From Halobacillus amylolyticus (GTDB taxonomy: Bacteria > Bacillota > Bacilli > Bacillales > Halobacillaceae), in the NCBI RefSeq assembly GCF_022921115.1, contig NZ_CP095075.1:496001-560000 (forward strand): a stretch of DNA of 64,000 bases. Direction: 5' to 3'. Each line of letters starts with the position of its first letter. The first letter of the stretch is position 1. The notes below the pieces were generated by a model. That model ran no database searches, was not told where the DNA came from, and saw only the letters and a program-made list of their open reading frames with translations. Below are positions 45,267-54,200 of this stretch, one piece after another. The position numbers and the translations under genes were made by a program.

Positions 45267-46133
45267 ATGGAAATCATCACTAATATAAAACAATTGCAAC
45301 AAAAATCAATAAGCTGGATTCGTCAAGGGAAAAGCATTGGTTTTGTGCCTACCATGGGTTACTTACATGAAGGGCATGAAGCCCTAATGAAAGCTGCCCG
45401 TCAAGAAAACGATATAGTAATTTTAAGCATTTTTGTGAATCCGTTGCAATTTGGCGAAAGTGAGGATTTGAACTCTTACCCTCGTGATGAAGAACACGAT
45501 CGAAAAGTAGCTGAAGAAAATGAGATTGATGTCATTTTCTTTCCTTCAGTGGATTCGATGTATCCAAAGCCGCTTTCTTTGGAATTATCTGTTGTTAGAA
45601 GAGCTGATGTGTTATGTGGGAAGAGCAGGCCAGGCCATTTTGATGGAGTCGTAACCGTTCTTGCAAAGTTATTTAATATGATCCATCCAACAAGCGTTTA
45701 TTTTGGTATGAAAGATGCCCAGCAAATTGCTGTGGTAGATGCTTTGATAAAGGATTTTAACTATCCTATTAATCTGACCACGGTACCTACGGTGCGTGAG
45801 AAGGACGGATTGGCAAAAAGCAGCCGAAACGTGAACTTATTTGATCAGGAGCGGATCGGTGCACCTTTTATTCAACAGGCATTGCAATATGGCAGGCAGC
45901 TTGTAGAAAACGGTGAGAAGAACCAAGCCGAATTGGTCAAAAAAATTCGACAGTTTCTTGAAAATAAATCTCATGGTAATATAGATTATATTGAGTTATT
46001 ATCTTATCCTGAATTAGAGCCCATTGAGCTTATAGACCAACAAGTTATTCTTGCGGCAGCGGTCTTTTATCAAAAAGCAAGATTAATCGACAATGTTGTC
46101 TTTAATGAAAAAGGGGAAAAGACGTTAGGATAA
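45267..46133 (+). CDS. panC: Pantothenate synthetase
   Basis: A 288-residue enzyme joining pantoate and beta-alanine with ATP. PTMGYLHEGHEALM (about 31-44) is the HxGH nucleotidyl-transfer motif; FVNPLQFG, GKSRPGHFDGVVTVLAKLF, YFGMKDAQQ and the KMSKS-like AKSSRN block follow. ATG 45267 follows AAGGAG, 10 bases past panB. Confidence 0.95.
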   Translation: MEIITNIKQLQQKSISWIRQGKSIGFVPTMGYLHEGHEALMKAARQENDIVILSIFVNPLQFGESEDLNSYPRDEEHDRKVAEENEIDVIFFPSVDSMYPKPLSLELSVVRRADVLCGKSRPGHFDGVVTVLAKLFNMIHPTSVYFGMKDAQQIAVVDALIKDFNYPINLTTVPTVREKDGLAKSSRNVNLFDQERIGAPFIQQALQYGRQLVENGEKNQAELVKKIRQFLENKSHGNIDYIELLSYPELEPIELIDQQVILAAAVFYQKARLIDNVVFNEKGEKTLG

Positions 46134-46151
46134 GGAGTAAGGGGGCGCACC

Positions 46152-46541
46152 ATGTTTCGCACAATGATGAAGGCGAAAATTCATCGTGCACAGGTCACAG
46201 AGGCCAATTTAAATTACGTGGGCAGTATCACGATTGATCAAAATCTATTGGACAGTGTTGGGATCCTGCCACACGAGAAGGTCCAAATCGTTAATAATAA
46301 TAACGGCGCACGATTAGAGACATATGTGATTGCTGGAGAAAGAGGCAGCGGTGTCGTTTGTTTAAATGGGGCTGCAGCCAGGTTAGTACAGCCAGATGAT
46401 ATCGTCATTATCGTTTCTTATGCCATGCTGAGTGCGGAAGAATTAGCCGATTTCAAACCTAAAATTGCGATTATGGGTGAAAGAAACGAGGTTGTCGAAA
46501 TCGTAGAGGAGGAGCCGCCACTAACTGCTCTTCCCCTATAA
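46152..46541 (+). CDS. panD: Aspartate 1-decarboxylase proenzyme
   Basis: A 129-residue pyruvoyl enzyme supplying beta-alanine for PanC. The self-cleavage site is the Gly-Ser pair in YVGSIT (Ser at residue 25), which becomes the pyruvoyl group. [14 protein letters not shown] and [26 protein letters not shown] blocks are typical. Follows panC by 18 bases after AAGGGGG. A terminator follows. Confidence 0.96.
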   Translation: MFRTMMKAKIHRAQVTEANLNYVGSITIDQNLLDSVGILPHEKVQIVNNNNGARLETYVIAGERGSGVVCLNGAAARLVQPDDIVIIVSYAMLSAEELADFKPKIAIMGERNEVVEIVEEEPPLTALPL

Positions 46542-46567
46542 TGTGGAAACAAGAGTTAGACTATGAA

Positions 46568-46609
46568 AAGGATCTTGGCCACGTGAGATAGGACAAGATC
46601 CTTACTTTT
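46568..46609 (+). terminator. Likely terminator of the dapB-panD run
   Basis: 10-bp stem AAGGATCTTG/CAAGATCCTT (46568-46577 with 46594-46603); the T tract is short (ACTTTTA). Confidence 0.5.
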
Positions 46610-46632
46610 ATGGCCGCGCTTGGAGGGATTTC

Positions 46633-49422
46633 ATGTCGACCTTTGCTATTGTAGATTTAGAAACAACAGGGAATTCATCATCAAAACAGGATCGTATTAT
46701 TGAGATAGGCATTGTCATTATCAAGCAAGGCCAAGTGATTAAGGAGTTTTCGAGCCTTGTTTATCCAGAACGGGATATTCCTCCGTTTATTACCGCTTTG
46801 ACTGGGATACAAGATGAAGATATTATTCACGCCCCACTGTTTTCAGAAATAGCCGAAGACGTATATCAATTAATAGAGGATTGTTATATCGTCGCACATA
46901 ATATTGAATTCGATCTCGGCTTTCTTAATGAAGAATTTATTAGATGTGGGTACAAAGCTCTACATAATCCTATCATTGATACGGTTGAGCTTGCTCGAAT
47001 TTTTCTGCCGGGCTCCCCGAGCTATAAATTAGGGCAATTAGCTGATCATCTGAACATCGGACACGATCGTCCGCACAGGGCTCTTTCGGATGCTCAAGTG
47101 ACTGCAGATTTATTAACCATACTGTTAAATGAGATACATACATTGCCTGAACGTACCTTAACGCATTTGCTAAAAATTGTAGGTAAACTTAAAAGTGATG
47201 TAAGACCTTTTATTGAAACCGCAGTTGAAAAGGCACGGTATAACCAACCAAGCCATGATCAATATGAGGTTCATTATGGATTGCCGATAAAGAAGCGACA
47301 GGTGGAGCTTTATGATACGAAAGATATGGAGTTGCCGTTTAATCAATGGATCAGTGAAGCATATGAAGGTAAAGAAAGATTAAAAAAGATAGTGAATGAT
47401 TATGAGATGCGATCAGGTCAGAGGCAAATGTCAGAGGCCGTGTATCAATCCTTAAATGAGGAAAGGCATGCCTTACTTGAAGCTGGTGCAGGCACGGGAA
47501 AATCACTAGCTTACTTACTTTCTACCTTATATTATTCTGTCACACATAATGAAAGATTGGTTATTTCAACGCATACAACTGCTTTGCAAAACCAATTGTT
47601 AGAAGAGGAAATTCCTAGATTGGAAAAGTTGTTTGGCCGTTCCATAAAAGTGGCTTTATATAAAGGGAAAAGCCATTATATCAGCCTCCTTCACTTTAGT
47701 TATGAGTTAGACAGACCATTTCAAGATAACTACGATATCGTTTTAACTAAAGCGATGATCTTAGTTTGGTTGACAAAAACGAGCACAGGAGATATTGATG
47801 AAATTCAACTGCCATCAAGTGGACAGCAGTTTTGGCATAAAATTTCCGCTGAGCAATCAGGTGGAGTGATGTCATTTAACAATAAGCATGCTTCGTACTT
47901 TCAATGGGCTGAGGAAAGAGCAGAGCATGCAGACCTTCTTATTACAAACCATTCGCTTCTCTGTTTAGATCTAATAAGTAATGAGCAGCGTCTCCCTGCT
48001 TATGATAGGGTGCTAATTGATGAAGCTCATCACTTAGAAACCATCGCCAGCCGCTATTTTGGTATTCGTTTGAATTATAAAGAATTACAGCGGCAGTTAA
48101 CACAGTTCAATGACTTGTTTCACCCAGCTGCGTTCAAACCGGTCAATGTCGGTGTGAAAAAACAAGTTCAACAAGGCAGCCGGCATGTTGAACAAGCAAA
48201 AGAAGAACTTAATCAATTATCAAGATACCTATTCCAAAAGGTTAAGGCATCCCGTAAAAGGTCTCAATCAAGAAGCGATATTGGCAGAGTGCAATATTTA
48301 TTAAAAGAAGAGATAGACAGTGCGTTCGCTGCTACTAGTCATGAAATGGCACAAAGATTTTTATCTAACATTCAAGCTATTAAAAGGGAAACAATAGCTC
48401 TGATGGATCTTATTGGACCACTATTATCCACCGCGGATAATGAGGATGTTCGTGTACTATTTTCAAGGCTAGACACCAATGCAAGTGTCTGTGAAACAAT
48501 TATCGATCAGCTCGGCAATTATTTTGATTTGGATGACAATGTTGTGAGGTGGATTGAAATTGATGCAGATGGGGCTTCCAATTCTGTTTATTTATATAGT
48601 GAGCCGTTACATGTAGCTGAGCTGCTACATGAAAGGCTATTTTTGACGAAGAAGAGTGTTGTATTAACGAGTGCGACACTTACCACAAACGGCTCTTTTG
48701 ACTATATGAAGCGTTTAATAGGAGTAGACAATTGGAAGGATCTTTATGAACTTTCCATCCCATCACCTTATGATTATAAACAGCGGGTCAGGCTGATGGT
48801 TCCAAACGATTTTCCAAATATCAAAGAGGATCCAGAGGAGTTTATTTATTCGATTAGTGAAGCAATTTATTCGATTGCCCATGCCACTAAAGGCCGAATG
48901 CTCGTTCTGTTCACCTCATATGACATGCTAAAAAAAACATATTATTTATTGAAAGATGTCATTAATCCTGAGGAATTCATGGTCTTTGCTCAAGGGATCT
49001 CAACTGGAAGCAGAGATCGTTTGCGAAAGAATTTTCAAACTTTTGACCAATCCATTTTGCTAGGAACAAGTTCTTTTTGGGAAGGGGTAGATATCCCTGG
49101 AGATGATCTTTCATGCCTTGTGATTGTTCGACTTCCTTTTCAGCCGCCAGACCAACCTTTACAGATTATGCGAGATCTTAGGCTTAAGCAACAAGGCCAA
49201 AGCCCATTTATGAATCAGTCGCTTCCTCACGCTATCATTCGTTTTAAGCAAGGGTTCGGGCGTTTGATTCGGTCAACGACTGATCGAGGTGTGGTGTTTG
49301 TTTGTGATCACCGTCTTATAGAAGCGAAGTATGGAGAGCATTTTCTTGCATCTATTCCAGATATTCCACTTACGTATAAATCAACTTCAACACTTGTACA
49401 AGAGATGGAAAAATGGTTGTAA
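46633..49422 (+). CDS. dinG: DinG-family 3'-5' exonuclease/helicase
   Basis: A 929-residue two-part protein. Residues 1-165 are a DnaQ-like exonuclease (DLETTG at 8-13, HNIEFDLGFL, HRALSDAQVT). Residues about 240-929 are an XPD/DinG-like superfamily 2 helicase: Walker A GAGTGKS near 280, DEAH near 460, and FWEGVDIPGDDL plus RLIR motifs at the C terminus. No four-cysteine iron-sulfur cluster is evident, as in Firmicute forms, which act mainly as exonucleases (established for the Staphylococcus protein). ATG 46633 after TGGAGGG. Confidence 0.94.
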   Translation: MSTFAIVDLETTGNSSSKQDRIIEIGIVIIKQGQVIKEFSSLVYPERDIPPFITALTGIQDEDIIHAPLFSEIAEDVYQLIEDCYIVAHNIEFDLGFLNEEFIRCGYKALHNPIIDTVELARIFLPGSPSYKLGQLADHLNIGHDRPHRALSDAQVTADLLTILLNEIHTLPERTLTHLLKIVGKLKSDVRPFIETAVEKARYNQPSHDQYEVHYGLPIKKRQVELYDTKDMELPFNQWISEAYEGKERLKKIVNDYEMRSGQRQMSEAVYQSLNEERHALLEAGAGTGKSLAYLLSTLYYSVTHNERLVISTHTTALQNQLLEEEIPRLEKLFGRSIKVALYKGKSHYISLLHFSYELDRPFQDNYDIVLTKAMILVWLTKTSTGDIDEIQLPSSGQQFWHKISAEQSGGVMSFNNKHASYFQWAEERAEHADLLITNHSLLCLDLISNEQRLPAYDRVLIDEAHHLETIASRYFGIRLNYKELQRQLTQFNDLFHPAAFKPVNVGVKKQVQQGSRHVEQAKEELNQLSRYLFQKVKASRKRSQSRSDIGRVQYLLKEEIDSAFAATSHEMAQRFLSNIQAIKRETIALMDLIGPLLSTADNEDVRVLFSRLDTNASVCETIIDQLGNYFDLDDNVVRWIEIDADGASNSVYLYSEPLHVAELLHERLFLTKKSVVLTSATLTTNGSFDYMKRLIGVDNWKDLYELSIPSPYDYKQRVRLMVPNDFPNIKEDPEEFIYSISEAIYSIAHATKGRMLVLFTSYDMLKKTYYLLKDVINPEEFMVFAQGISTGSRDRLRKNFQTFDQSILLGTSSFWEGVDIPGDDLSCLVIVRLPFQPPDQPLQIMRDLRLKQQGQSPFMNQSLPHAIIRFKQGFGRLIRSTTDRGVVFVCDHRLIEAKYGEHFLASIPDIPLTYKSTSTLVQEMEKWL

Positions 49423-49472
49423 AATCCTTGGATGGTATCTAATTAAGTTCATAACCTGTTATACTATTTTAC

Positions 49473-49481
49473 GTATAAACC
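49473..49481 (+). promoter_or_regulatory. Extended -10 promoter before ypmA
   Basis: TGTTATACT near 49457-49465 (text line 49441) forms an extended -10 (TGnTATACT) about 50 bp before ypmA. No clear -35. Coordinates are within about 20 bp. Confidence 0.3.
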
Positions 49482-49515
49482 GATGAAAAAGGATTAAGAC
49501 GGATGGGGGACAGAA

Positions 49516-49689
49516 ATGATGGAAAATAAAATAGAAACAATGTCAACCGTACGGATTCAAAAATCAGATGACCTTTATAAGGTTGTTGATACACTTAATC
49601 GTACGTTGAAAGACCAAAATTTAATGTTTGGACTTGCTTTAGATGAAGATGATAATGAAACAGCAGTCTTCACGATTTACCGTACCTAG
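49516..49689 (+). CDS. ypmA: YpmA-family small protein (DUF4264)
   Basis: A 57-residue protein beginning MMENKIETMSTVRIQKSDD and ending NETAVFTIYRT. The middle DLYKVVDTLNRTLKDQNLMFGLALD is the conserved core of the YpmA family, of unknown function. Position between dinG and ypmB matches B. subtilis. SD GGGGGAC lies before ATG 49516; a second ATG follows immediately. Its 3' end overlaps ypmB by at least 35 bases. Confidence 0.82.
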   Translation: MMENKIETMSTVRIQKSDDLYKVVDTLNRTLKDQNLMFGLALDEDDNETAVFTIYRT

Positions 49690-50182
49690 CTGGCTGCGGT
49701 GGGTTCTCCTCATCATCGGAATAGTAATTGTTATCTCAGGAAGTGCCCTTACCTGGATGTATGTACAAATAGAAGATAAACAGACAGAGGGATTTACAGA
49801 GGCCAAAAATTTGGCGGTTTCAGAAACAAAAATGACAGAGGTCACAGATGTTTTAAGCTATAATGGTGAAATACCCATTCATATTGTTCGCGGTCTAAAT
49901 GGAAATGATGAAGAATTAGTCACCTTTATAAATCTTGAGAAGAAAGAAGTGCTGACGACGATTAAAGCGAGTTCAATGATCCCTTCGAGCGGTTTAAAAA
50001 CCGGGCTGCAGACTGACTGTTCTGCCTGCTCATTTATTGACGTACAGCTCGCGTATGAAGAAAATAGTCCAGCATGGGAACTTACTTATATAGATGAAAA
50101 TCAACGATACGTATTAGAGTATGTAAAAGTTACAAATGGCGATCCTATTCAAAGATTTGCATTTCGTCAACCACAATCTTAA
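49643..50182 (+). CDS. ypmB: YpmB-like membrane-anchored protein (DUF5590/PepSY)
   Basis: Up to 179 residues: an N-terminal transmembrane helix (WVLLIIGIVIVISGSALTW) then an extracytoplasmic domain of the DUF5590 / PepSY kind with two cysteines (DCSACSFIDV, about 130-139). In-frame ATGs at 49643, 49649 and 49655 all lie inside ypmA and none has a clear SD, so translation is probably coupled to ypmA. Followed closely by aspB. Confidence 0.8.
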   Translation: MKMIMKQQSSRFTVPSWLRWVLLIIGIVIVISGSALTWMYVQIEDKQTEGFTEAKNLAVSETKMTEVTDVLSYNGEIPIHIVRGLNGNDEELVTFINLEKKEVLTTIKASSMIPSSGLKTGLQTDCSACSFIDVQLAYEENSPAWELTYIDENQRYVLEYVKVTNGDPIQRFAFRQPQS

Positions 50183-50199
50183 GTGAAGGGATGAATAAA

Positions 50200-51384
50200 A
50201 TGGAATTAGCTAAACGAGTACAAACACTTACACCATCATCTACATTAGCCATTACGGCTAAAGCTAAAGCGTTAAAAGCAGAAGGGTATGATGTCATCGG
50301 TCTTGGAGCTGGTGAGCCCGATTTTAATACACCTTCGCATATAATTGAGGCGGCAGGGAAGGCCATGCAGGAAGGACATACGAAATATACACCTTCTGGG
50401 GGCATCCCTGATTTAAAAGATGCGATTTTGTCAAAAATGAAAAGAGACCAAAATTTGACCTACTCACCTAGTGAGGTTATTGTTACGACTGGGGCCAAGC
50501 ATGCTTTATTTACGTTGTTTCAAGTTTTGCTAAATAAGGGGGATGAAGTCATCGTTCCGGCCCCTTATTGGGTCAGTTATCCCGAACAAATTAAATTGGC
50601 TGAAGGTGCCCCTGTCATTGTTAAAGCAAAGGAAGAACATCAATTCAAAATCACACCTGAACAACTCGAAGAGGCAATAACAGAGAAGACGAAGGCTGTT
50701 ATCATCAATTCTCCAAGTAATCCAACAGGCATGGTGTATTCTGAAGATGAGCTTCGTGCAATTGGAGAAGTTTGCTTAAGACATGACATTCTTATCATCT
50801 CAGATGAAATTTATGAAAAACTGATCTATTCCAATGACAAGCATGTGTCCATGGCTCAGCTGTCAGACAAACTTTATAAACAAACCATCATTATTAATGG
50901 TGTTTCTAAATCACACTCCATGACTGGTTGGAGAATTGGTTACGCTCTAGGCCGAACAGAGATCATCCAGGCTATGACAAATATGGCTTCACATTCCACA
51001 TCAAACCCGACTTCAGTAGCTCAGTATGCTGCACTAGCCGCTTATAATGGGTCAGATGATGAGATAAGTGAAATGCGGAAAGCCTTTCACAAAAGGTTAG
51101 ATACTCTACACAGCTGGCTGCTTGCGATCCCAGGTGTATCGTGTGAGAAGCCTATGGGAGCTTTTTACCTATTTCCTAATGTGATTCGTACGGCTACTAT
51201 TTGTGGTTTTAAAACCGTGGATGAGTGGGTAACTGCACTGCTTGAAGAAGAGAAGATTGCTCTCGTGCCTGGATCTGGTTTTGGATCACCTGATAATGTC
51301 AGACTGTCTTATGCAACATCAATTGACCAATTAGAAGAAGCGGCGAAGCGTATTCAACGTTTTGTAGATAAACACCAATCATAA
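50200..51384 (+). CDS. aspB: Aspartate aminotransferase
   Basis: A 394-residue class I PLP aminotransferase close to B. subtilis AspB (393). [12 protein letters not shown] (about 31-42), [14 protein letters not shown] near 171 and the PLP lysine in [13 protein letters not shown] near 236 are present. It interconverts aspartate and oxaloacetate with glutamate. ATG 50200 is nine bases after AAGGG; the in-frame ATG 50191 abuts that SD. Confidence 0.95.
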   Translation: MELAKRVQTLTPSSTLAITAKAKALKAEGYDVIGLGAGEPDFNTPSHIIEAAGKAMQEGHTKYTPSGGIPDLKDAILSKMKRDQNLTYSPSEVIVTTGAKHALFTLFQVLLNKGDEVIVPAPYWVSYPEQIKLAEGAPVIVKAKEEHQFKITPEQLEEAITEKTKAVIINSPSNPTGMVYSEDELRAIGEVCLRHDILIISDEIYEKLIYSNDKHVSMAQLSDKLYKQTIIINGVSKSHSMTGWRIGYALGRTEIIQAMTNMASHSTSNPTSVAQYAALAAYNGSDDEISEMRKAFHKRLDTLHSWLLAIPGVSCEKPMGAFYLFPNVIRTATICGFKTVDEWVTALLEEEKIALVPGSGFGSPDNVRLSYATSIDQLEEAAKRIQRFVDKHQS

Positions 51385-51406
51385 AGTGAAGCATGGAGGT
51401 ATACTC

Positions 51407-52699
51407 ATGAAAACAACAATTGCAGAAGTTTCAAGATATGTAGGAGAAGAAGTTACCATTGGTGTCTGGTTGCAGAATAAGCGATCAAGCGGGAAAATAG
51501 CTTTTCTTCAGCTTCGTGACGGAACTGGATTTATGCAAGGTATCGTTGTGAAGGCGGATATTGGCGAAGATAAGTTTCAACAGGCAAAAGCACTGACACA
51601 GGAAACATCTCTTTACGTCACAGGTGTAGTCGTTGAAGATACACGTTCTTCCTTCGGGTACGAGCTGCAAGTGAACAACTTCGAAATTATTCACGAAGCT
51701 GTTGATTATCCGATTACACCGAAAGAACACGGAACAGAGTTCTTGATGGATCATCGCCACTTATGGCTGCGTTCTAAAAAGCAGCATGCAGTCATGAAAG
51801 TTAGAAATGAAATTATTCGAGCTACGTATGAATTTTTTAATACCAATGGATACACGAAAATTGACTCACCAATCTTAACCGGGTCTTCAGCAGAAGGTAC
51901 AACTGAATTATTCCACACAAAATATTTCGATGAAGAAGCCTATTTGTCTCAGAGTGGACAGCTTTACTTAGAAGCAGCAGCAATGGCGTTTGGTAAAGTA
52001 TTCAGTTTCGGGCCTACTTTCCGAGCAGAAAAATCAAAAACGCGTCGTCATCTCATTGAATTCTGGATGATTGAGCCTGAAATGGCTTTTATGGATCATG
52101 ATGACAGTCTTGAAGTTCAAGAGCAGTATGTCACACATGTTGTGGAAGCTGTGCTTGAAAATTGTACACTTGAGCTTGAGGCTCTTGGTCGCGATAAAGC
52201 TGTCCTTGAGAAGATAAAAGCCCCCTTCCCAAGAATTAGCTATGACGAAGCAATTGATTTATTGAAAGAAAAGGGTTTTGATGATATCGACTGGGGAGAA
52301 GATTTCGGTGCTCCACATGAAACGGCAATTGCTGAGAGCTATGATAAACCAGTATTCATTGTAAACTATCCTGCTGAAATTAAAGCCTTCTACATGAAGC
52401 CAGATCCAGAACGCCCCGAAGTGGTTTTATGTGCAGATTTAATCGCTCCAGAAGGCTATGGTGAAATTATTGGCGGATCACAGCGGATTGATGACCTTGA
52501 ACTTATGCAAAAGCGTTATGAGGAGCATGATCTAACAGGAGATGCCTACCAGTGGTACTTGCAGCTTCGTGAATACGGGAGCGTACCGCATTCAGGTTTC
52601 GGTTTAGGACTTGAACGCACAGTTGCCTGGATTGCCGGTGTCGAACACGTTCGTGAAACGATTCCATTTCCACGTTTATTGAATCGCTTATATCCTTAA
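51407..52699 (+). CDS. asnS: Asparaginyl-tRNA synthetase
   Basis: A 430-residue class IIb synthetase, same length as B. subtilis AsnS. An N-terminal OB-fold anticodon domain (about 1-110) is followed by motif 2 ([24 protein letters not shown]) and motif 3 ([15 protein letters not shown] near 399). ATG 51407 follows TGGAGGT. The aspB-asnS pair is kept as in Bacillus. Ends at a terminator. Confidence 0.96.
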   Translation: MKTTIAEVSRYVGEEVTIGVWLQNKRSSGKIAFLQLRDGTGFMQGIVVKADIGEDKFQQAKALTQETSLYVTGVVVEDTRSSFGYELQVNNFEIIHEAVDYPITPKEHGTEFLMDHRHLWLRSKKQHAVMKVRNEIIRATYEFFNTNGYTKIDSPILTGSSAEGTTELFHTKYFDEEAYLSQSGQLYLEAAAMAFGKVFSFGPTFRAEKSKTRRHLIEFWMIEPEMAFMDHDDSLEVQEQYVTHVVEAVLENCTLELEALGRDKAVLEKIKAPFPRISYDEAIDLLKEKGFDDIDWGEDFGAPHETAIAESYDKPVFIVNYPAEIKAFYMKPDPERPEVVLCADLIAPEGYGEIIGGSQRIDDLELMQKRYEEHDLTGDAYQWYLQLREYGSVPHSGFGLGLERTVAWIAGVEHVRETIPFPRLLNRLYP

Positions 52700-52712
52700 T
52701 ATAGAGGTAGTC

Positions 52713-52757
52713 ACACCGATAGAAGAACGCTTATACTATCGGTGTTTTTTCCTTTTT
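52713..52757 (+). terminator. Terminator of asnS
   Basis: 10-bp stem (52713-52722 with 52736-52745) followed by six T. Confidence 0.8.
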
Positions 52758-52783
52758 AATCATCATAGATTGAGGTGGACATC

Positions 52784-53476
52784 TTGTCGAAGTATCAAAG
52801 CTTTCAGGAGATCATGAATCATCAATTGATGATCCCAAAGCAACTATTAACAGAATATCGTCGATTAGGAATGGATGAGCAGGAACTTGCCGTATTGTTA
52901 CAGATTCATCGTTTTTATTTAGATGGGAATCCTTTTCCAACCCCAGAAGAGCTGGCTGACTATCTTTCTTTCTCAAGCCAGGACTGTTCAAAAGTCTTAA
53001 GAAGTCTTATTCAAAAACAGTTGATAACCATTGAACAGAAGCATAGTGAACAACTAGTTAGAAATGAATCTTATTCTCTCGAACCCTTGTGGGAGAAATT
53101 ATTTGCCCAACATAAACACTCGTATGCTACCGAAGAGGAGCAAGCAGGAAGTTTGTTTTCTTTGTTCGAGCAGGAGTTTGGCCGGCCGCTATCCCCATTT
53201 GAGATCGAGAATATCAATATATGGCTAGATCAGGAGGAGCAAGAACCTTCACTTATAAAAGCTGCATTGCGGGAAGCAGTGTTGATGGGGAAACTCAACT
53301 TTAAATATATCGATCGTATTTTACGTGAGTGGAAAAGAAAAGGCATTCAAACAGTGGATCAAGCCCGGCAGCATGGTAAGCAGTTTAGACAAGGGCAAGT
53401 TAAAAATTCTTCCTCTCAAGCAAAGCCAAAACGTGATGTATCGCTGTATTATAACTGGTTAGAAGAGGACTCATAG
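52784..53476 (+). CDS. dnaD: DNA replication protein DnaD
   Basis: A 230-residue primosomal protein. The N-terminal winged-helix DDBH1 domain (about 1-100, FPTPEELADYLSFSSQDCSKVLRSLIQK) is followed by the DDBH2 DnaD domain (about 128-196, EFGRPLSPFEIENINIWL and ILREWKRKGI) and the YYNWLEEDS end. It helps load helicase with DnaB and DnaI. The chosen start is TTG 52784 after TGAGGTGG; the in-frame GTG 52775 is inside the SD. The pair dnaD-nth is tightly linked. Confidence 0.93.
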   Translation: MSKYQSFQEIMNHQLMIPKQLLTEYRRLGMDEQELAVLLQIHRFYLDGNPFPTPEELADYLSFSSQDCSKVLRSLIQKQLITIEQKHSEQLVRNESYSLEPLWEKLFAQHKHSYATEEEQAGSLFSLFEQEFGRPLSPFEIENINIWLDQEEQEPSLIKAALREAVLMGKLNFKYIDRILREWKRKGIQTVDQARQHGKQFRQGQVKNSSSQAKPKRDVSLYYNWLEEDS

Positions 53477-53487
53477 GGAGAAACGTT

Positions 53488-54141
53488 ATGCTAAATAAAA
53501 AACAAATCAGAGAATGTTTAGACGTATTTGAGGATATGTTTCCTGATGCAGAATGTGAGCTCACTCATAACAATCCATTTGAACTTCTAGTTGCTGTTCT
53601 CTTATCGGCTCAAGCTACTGATGCATTAGTAAACAAGGTTACCCCTCATTTATTTAAAAAATATGAGAGACCGGAAGACTATCTTGCTGTCCCGCTTGAG
53701 GAACTCCAGGATGATATTAAATCGATTGGGCTATATCGAAACAAAGCAAAAAACATTCAAAAACTCTCACATACGTTAATTGAGAAATTTAATGGAAGAG
53801 TTCCTTCAACGAAGCAGGAGCTAGAGAGTTTGGCTGGCGTTGGAAGGAAAACGGCGAATGTCGTTGCCTCCGTGGCCTTTGGCGAACCAGCAATCGCTGT
53901 AGATACACATGTTGAGCGTGTCTCTAAACGATTAGCCATTTGTCGCTATAAAGACTCTGTGCTAGAAGTTGAAAAAACGTTGATGCGTAAATTCCCGAAA
54001 GAAGAATGGAGTGACACACATCATCGCATGATTTTTTTTGGCCGCTATCACTGTAAAGCACAGCGTCCCAACTGTGAGGAATGTCAATTGCTTCACTTGT
54101 GCAGGGAAGGGCAGAAGCGAATGAGGAAAAAGAGAGAGTAA
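53488..54141 (+). CDS. nth: Endonuclease III
   Basis: A 217-residue DNA glycosylase/AP lyase for oxidised pyrimidines. The helix-hairpin-helix LAGVGRKTANVV (about 113-124) carries catalytic Lys, VDTHVERVSKRL carries catalytic Asp (about 137), and the C-terminal iron-sulfur cysteines follow the CX6CX2CX5C pattern (about 187-203). Eleven bases after dnaD. Confidence 0.96.
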   Translation: MLNKKQIRECLDVFEDMFPDAECELTHNNPFELLVAVLLSAQATDALVNKVTPHLFKKYERPEDYLAVPLEELQDDIKSIGLYRNKAKNIQKLSHTLIEKFNGRVPSTKQELESLAGVGRKTANVVASVAFGEPAIAVDTHVERVSKRLAICRYKDSVLEVEKTLMRKFPKEEWSDTHHRMIFFGRYHCKAQRPNCEECQLLHLCREGQKRMRKKRE

Positions 54142-54158
54142 AATAAAGATACACAAAT

Positions 54159-54188
54159 AAAGCACACTGTCATTAGACAGTGTGCTTT
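54159..54188. terminator. Bidirectional terminator between nth and ponA
   Basis: Perfect 13-bp stem (54159-54171 with 54176-54188) with ATTA loop between convergent genes. Confidence 0.85.
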
Positions 54189-54200
54189 ACTGTGGGATAA

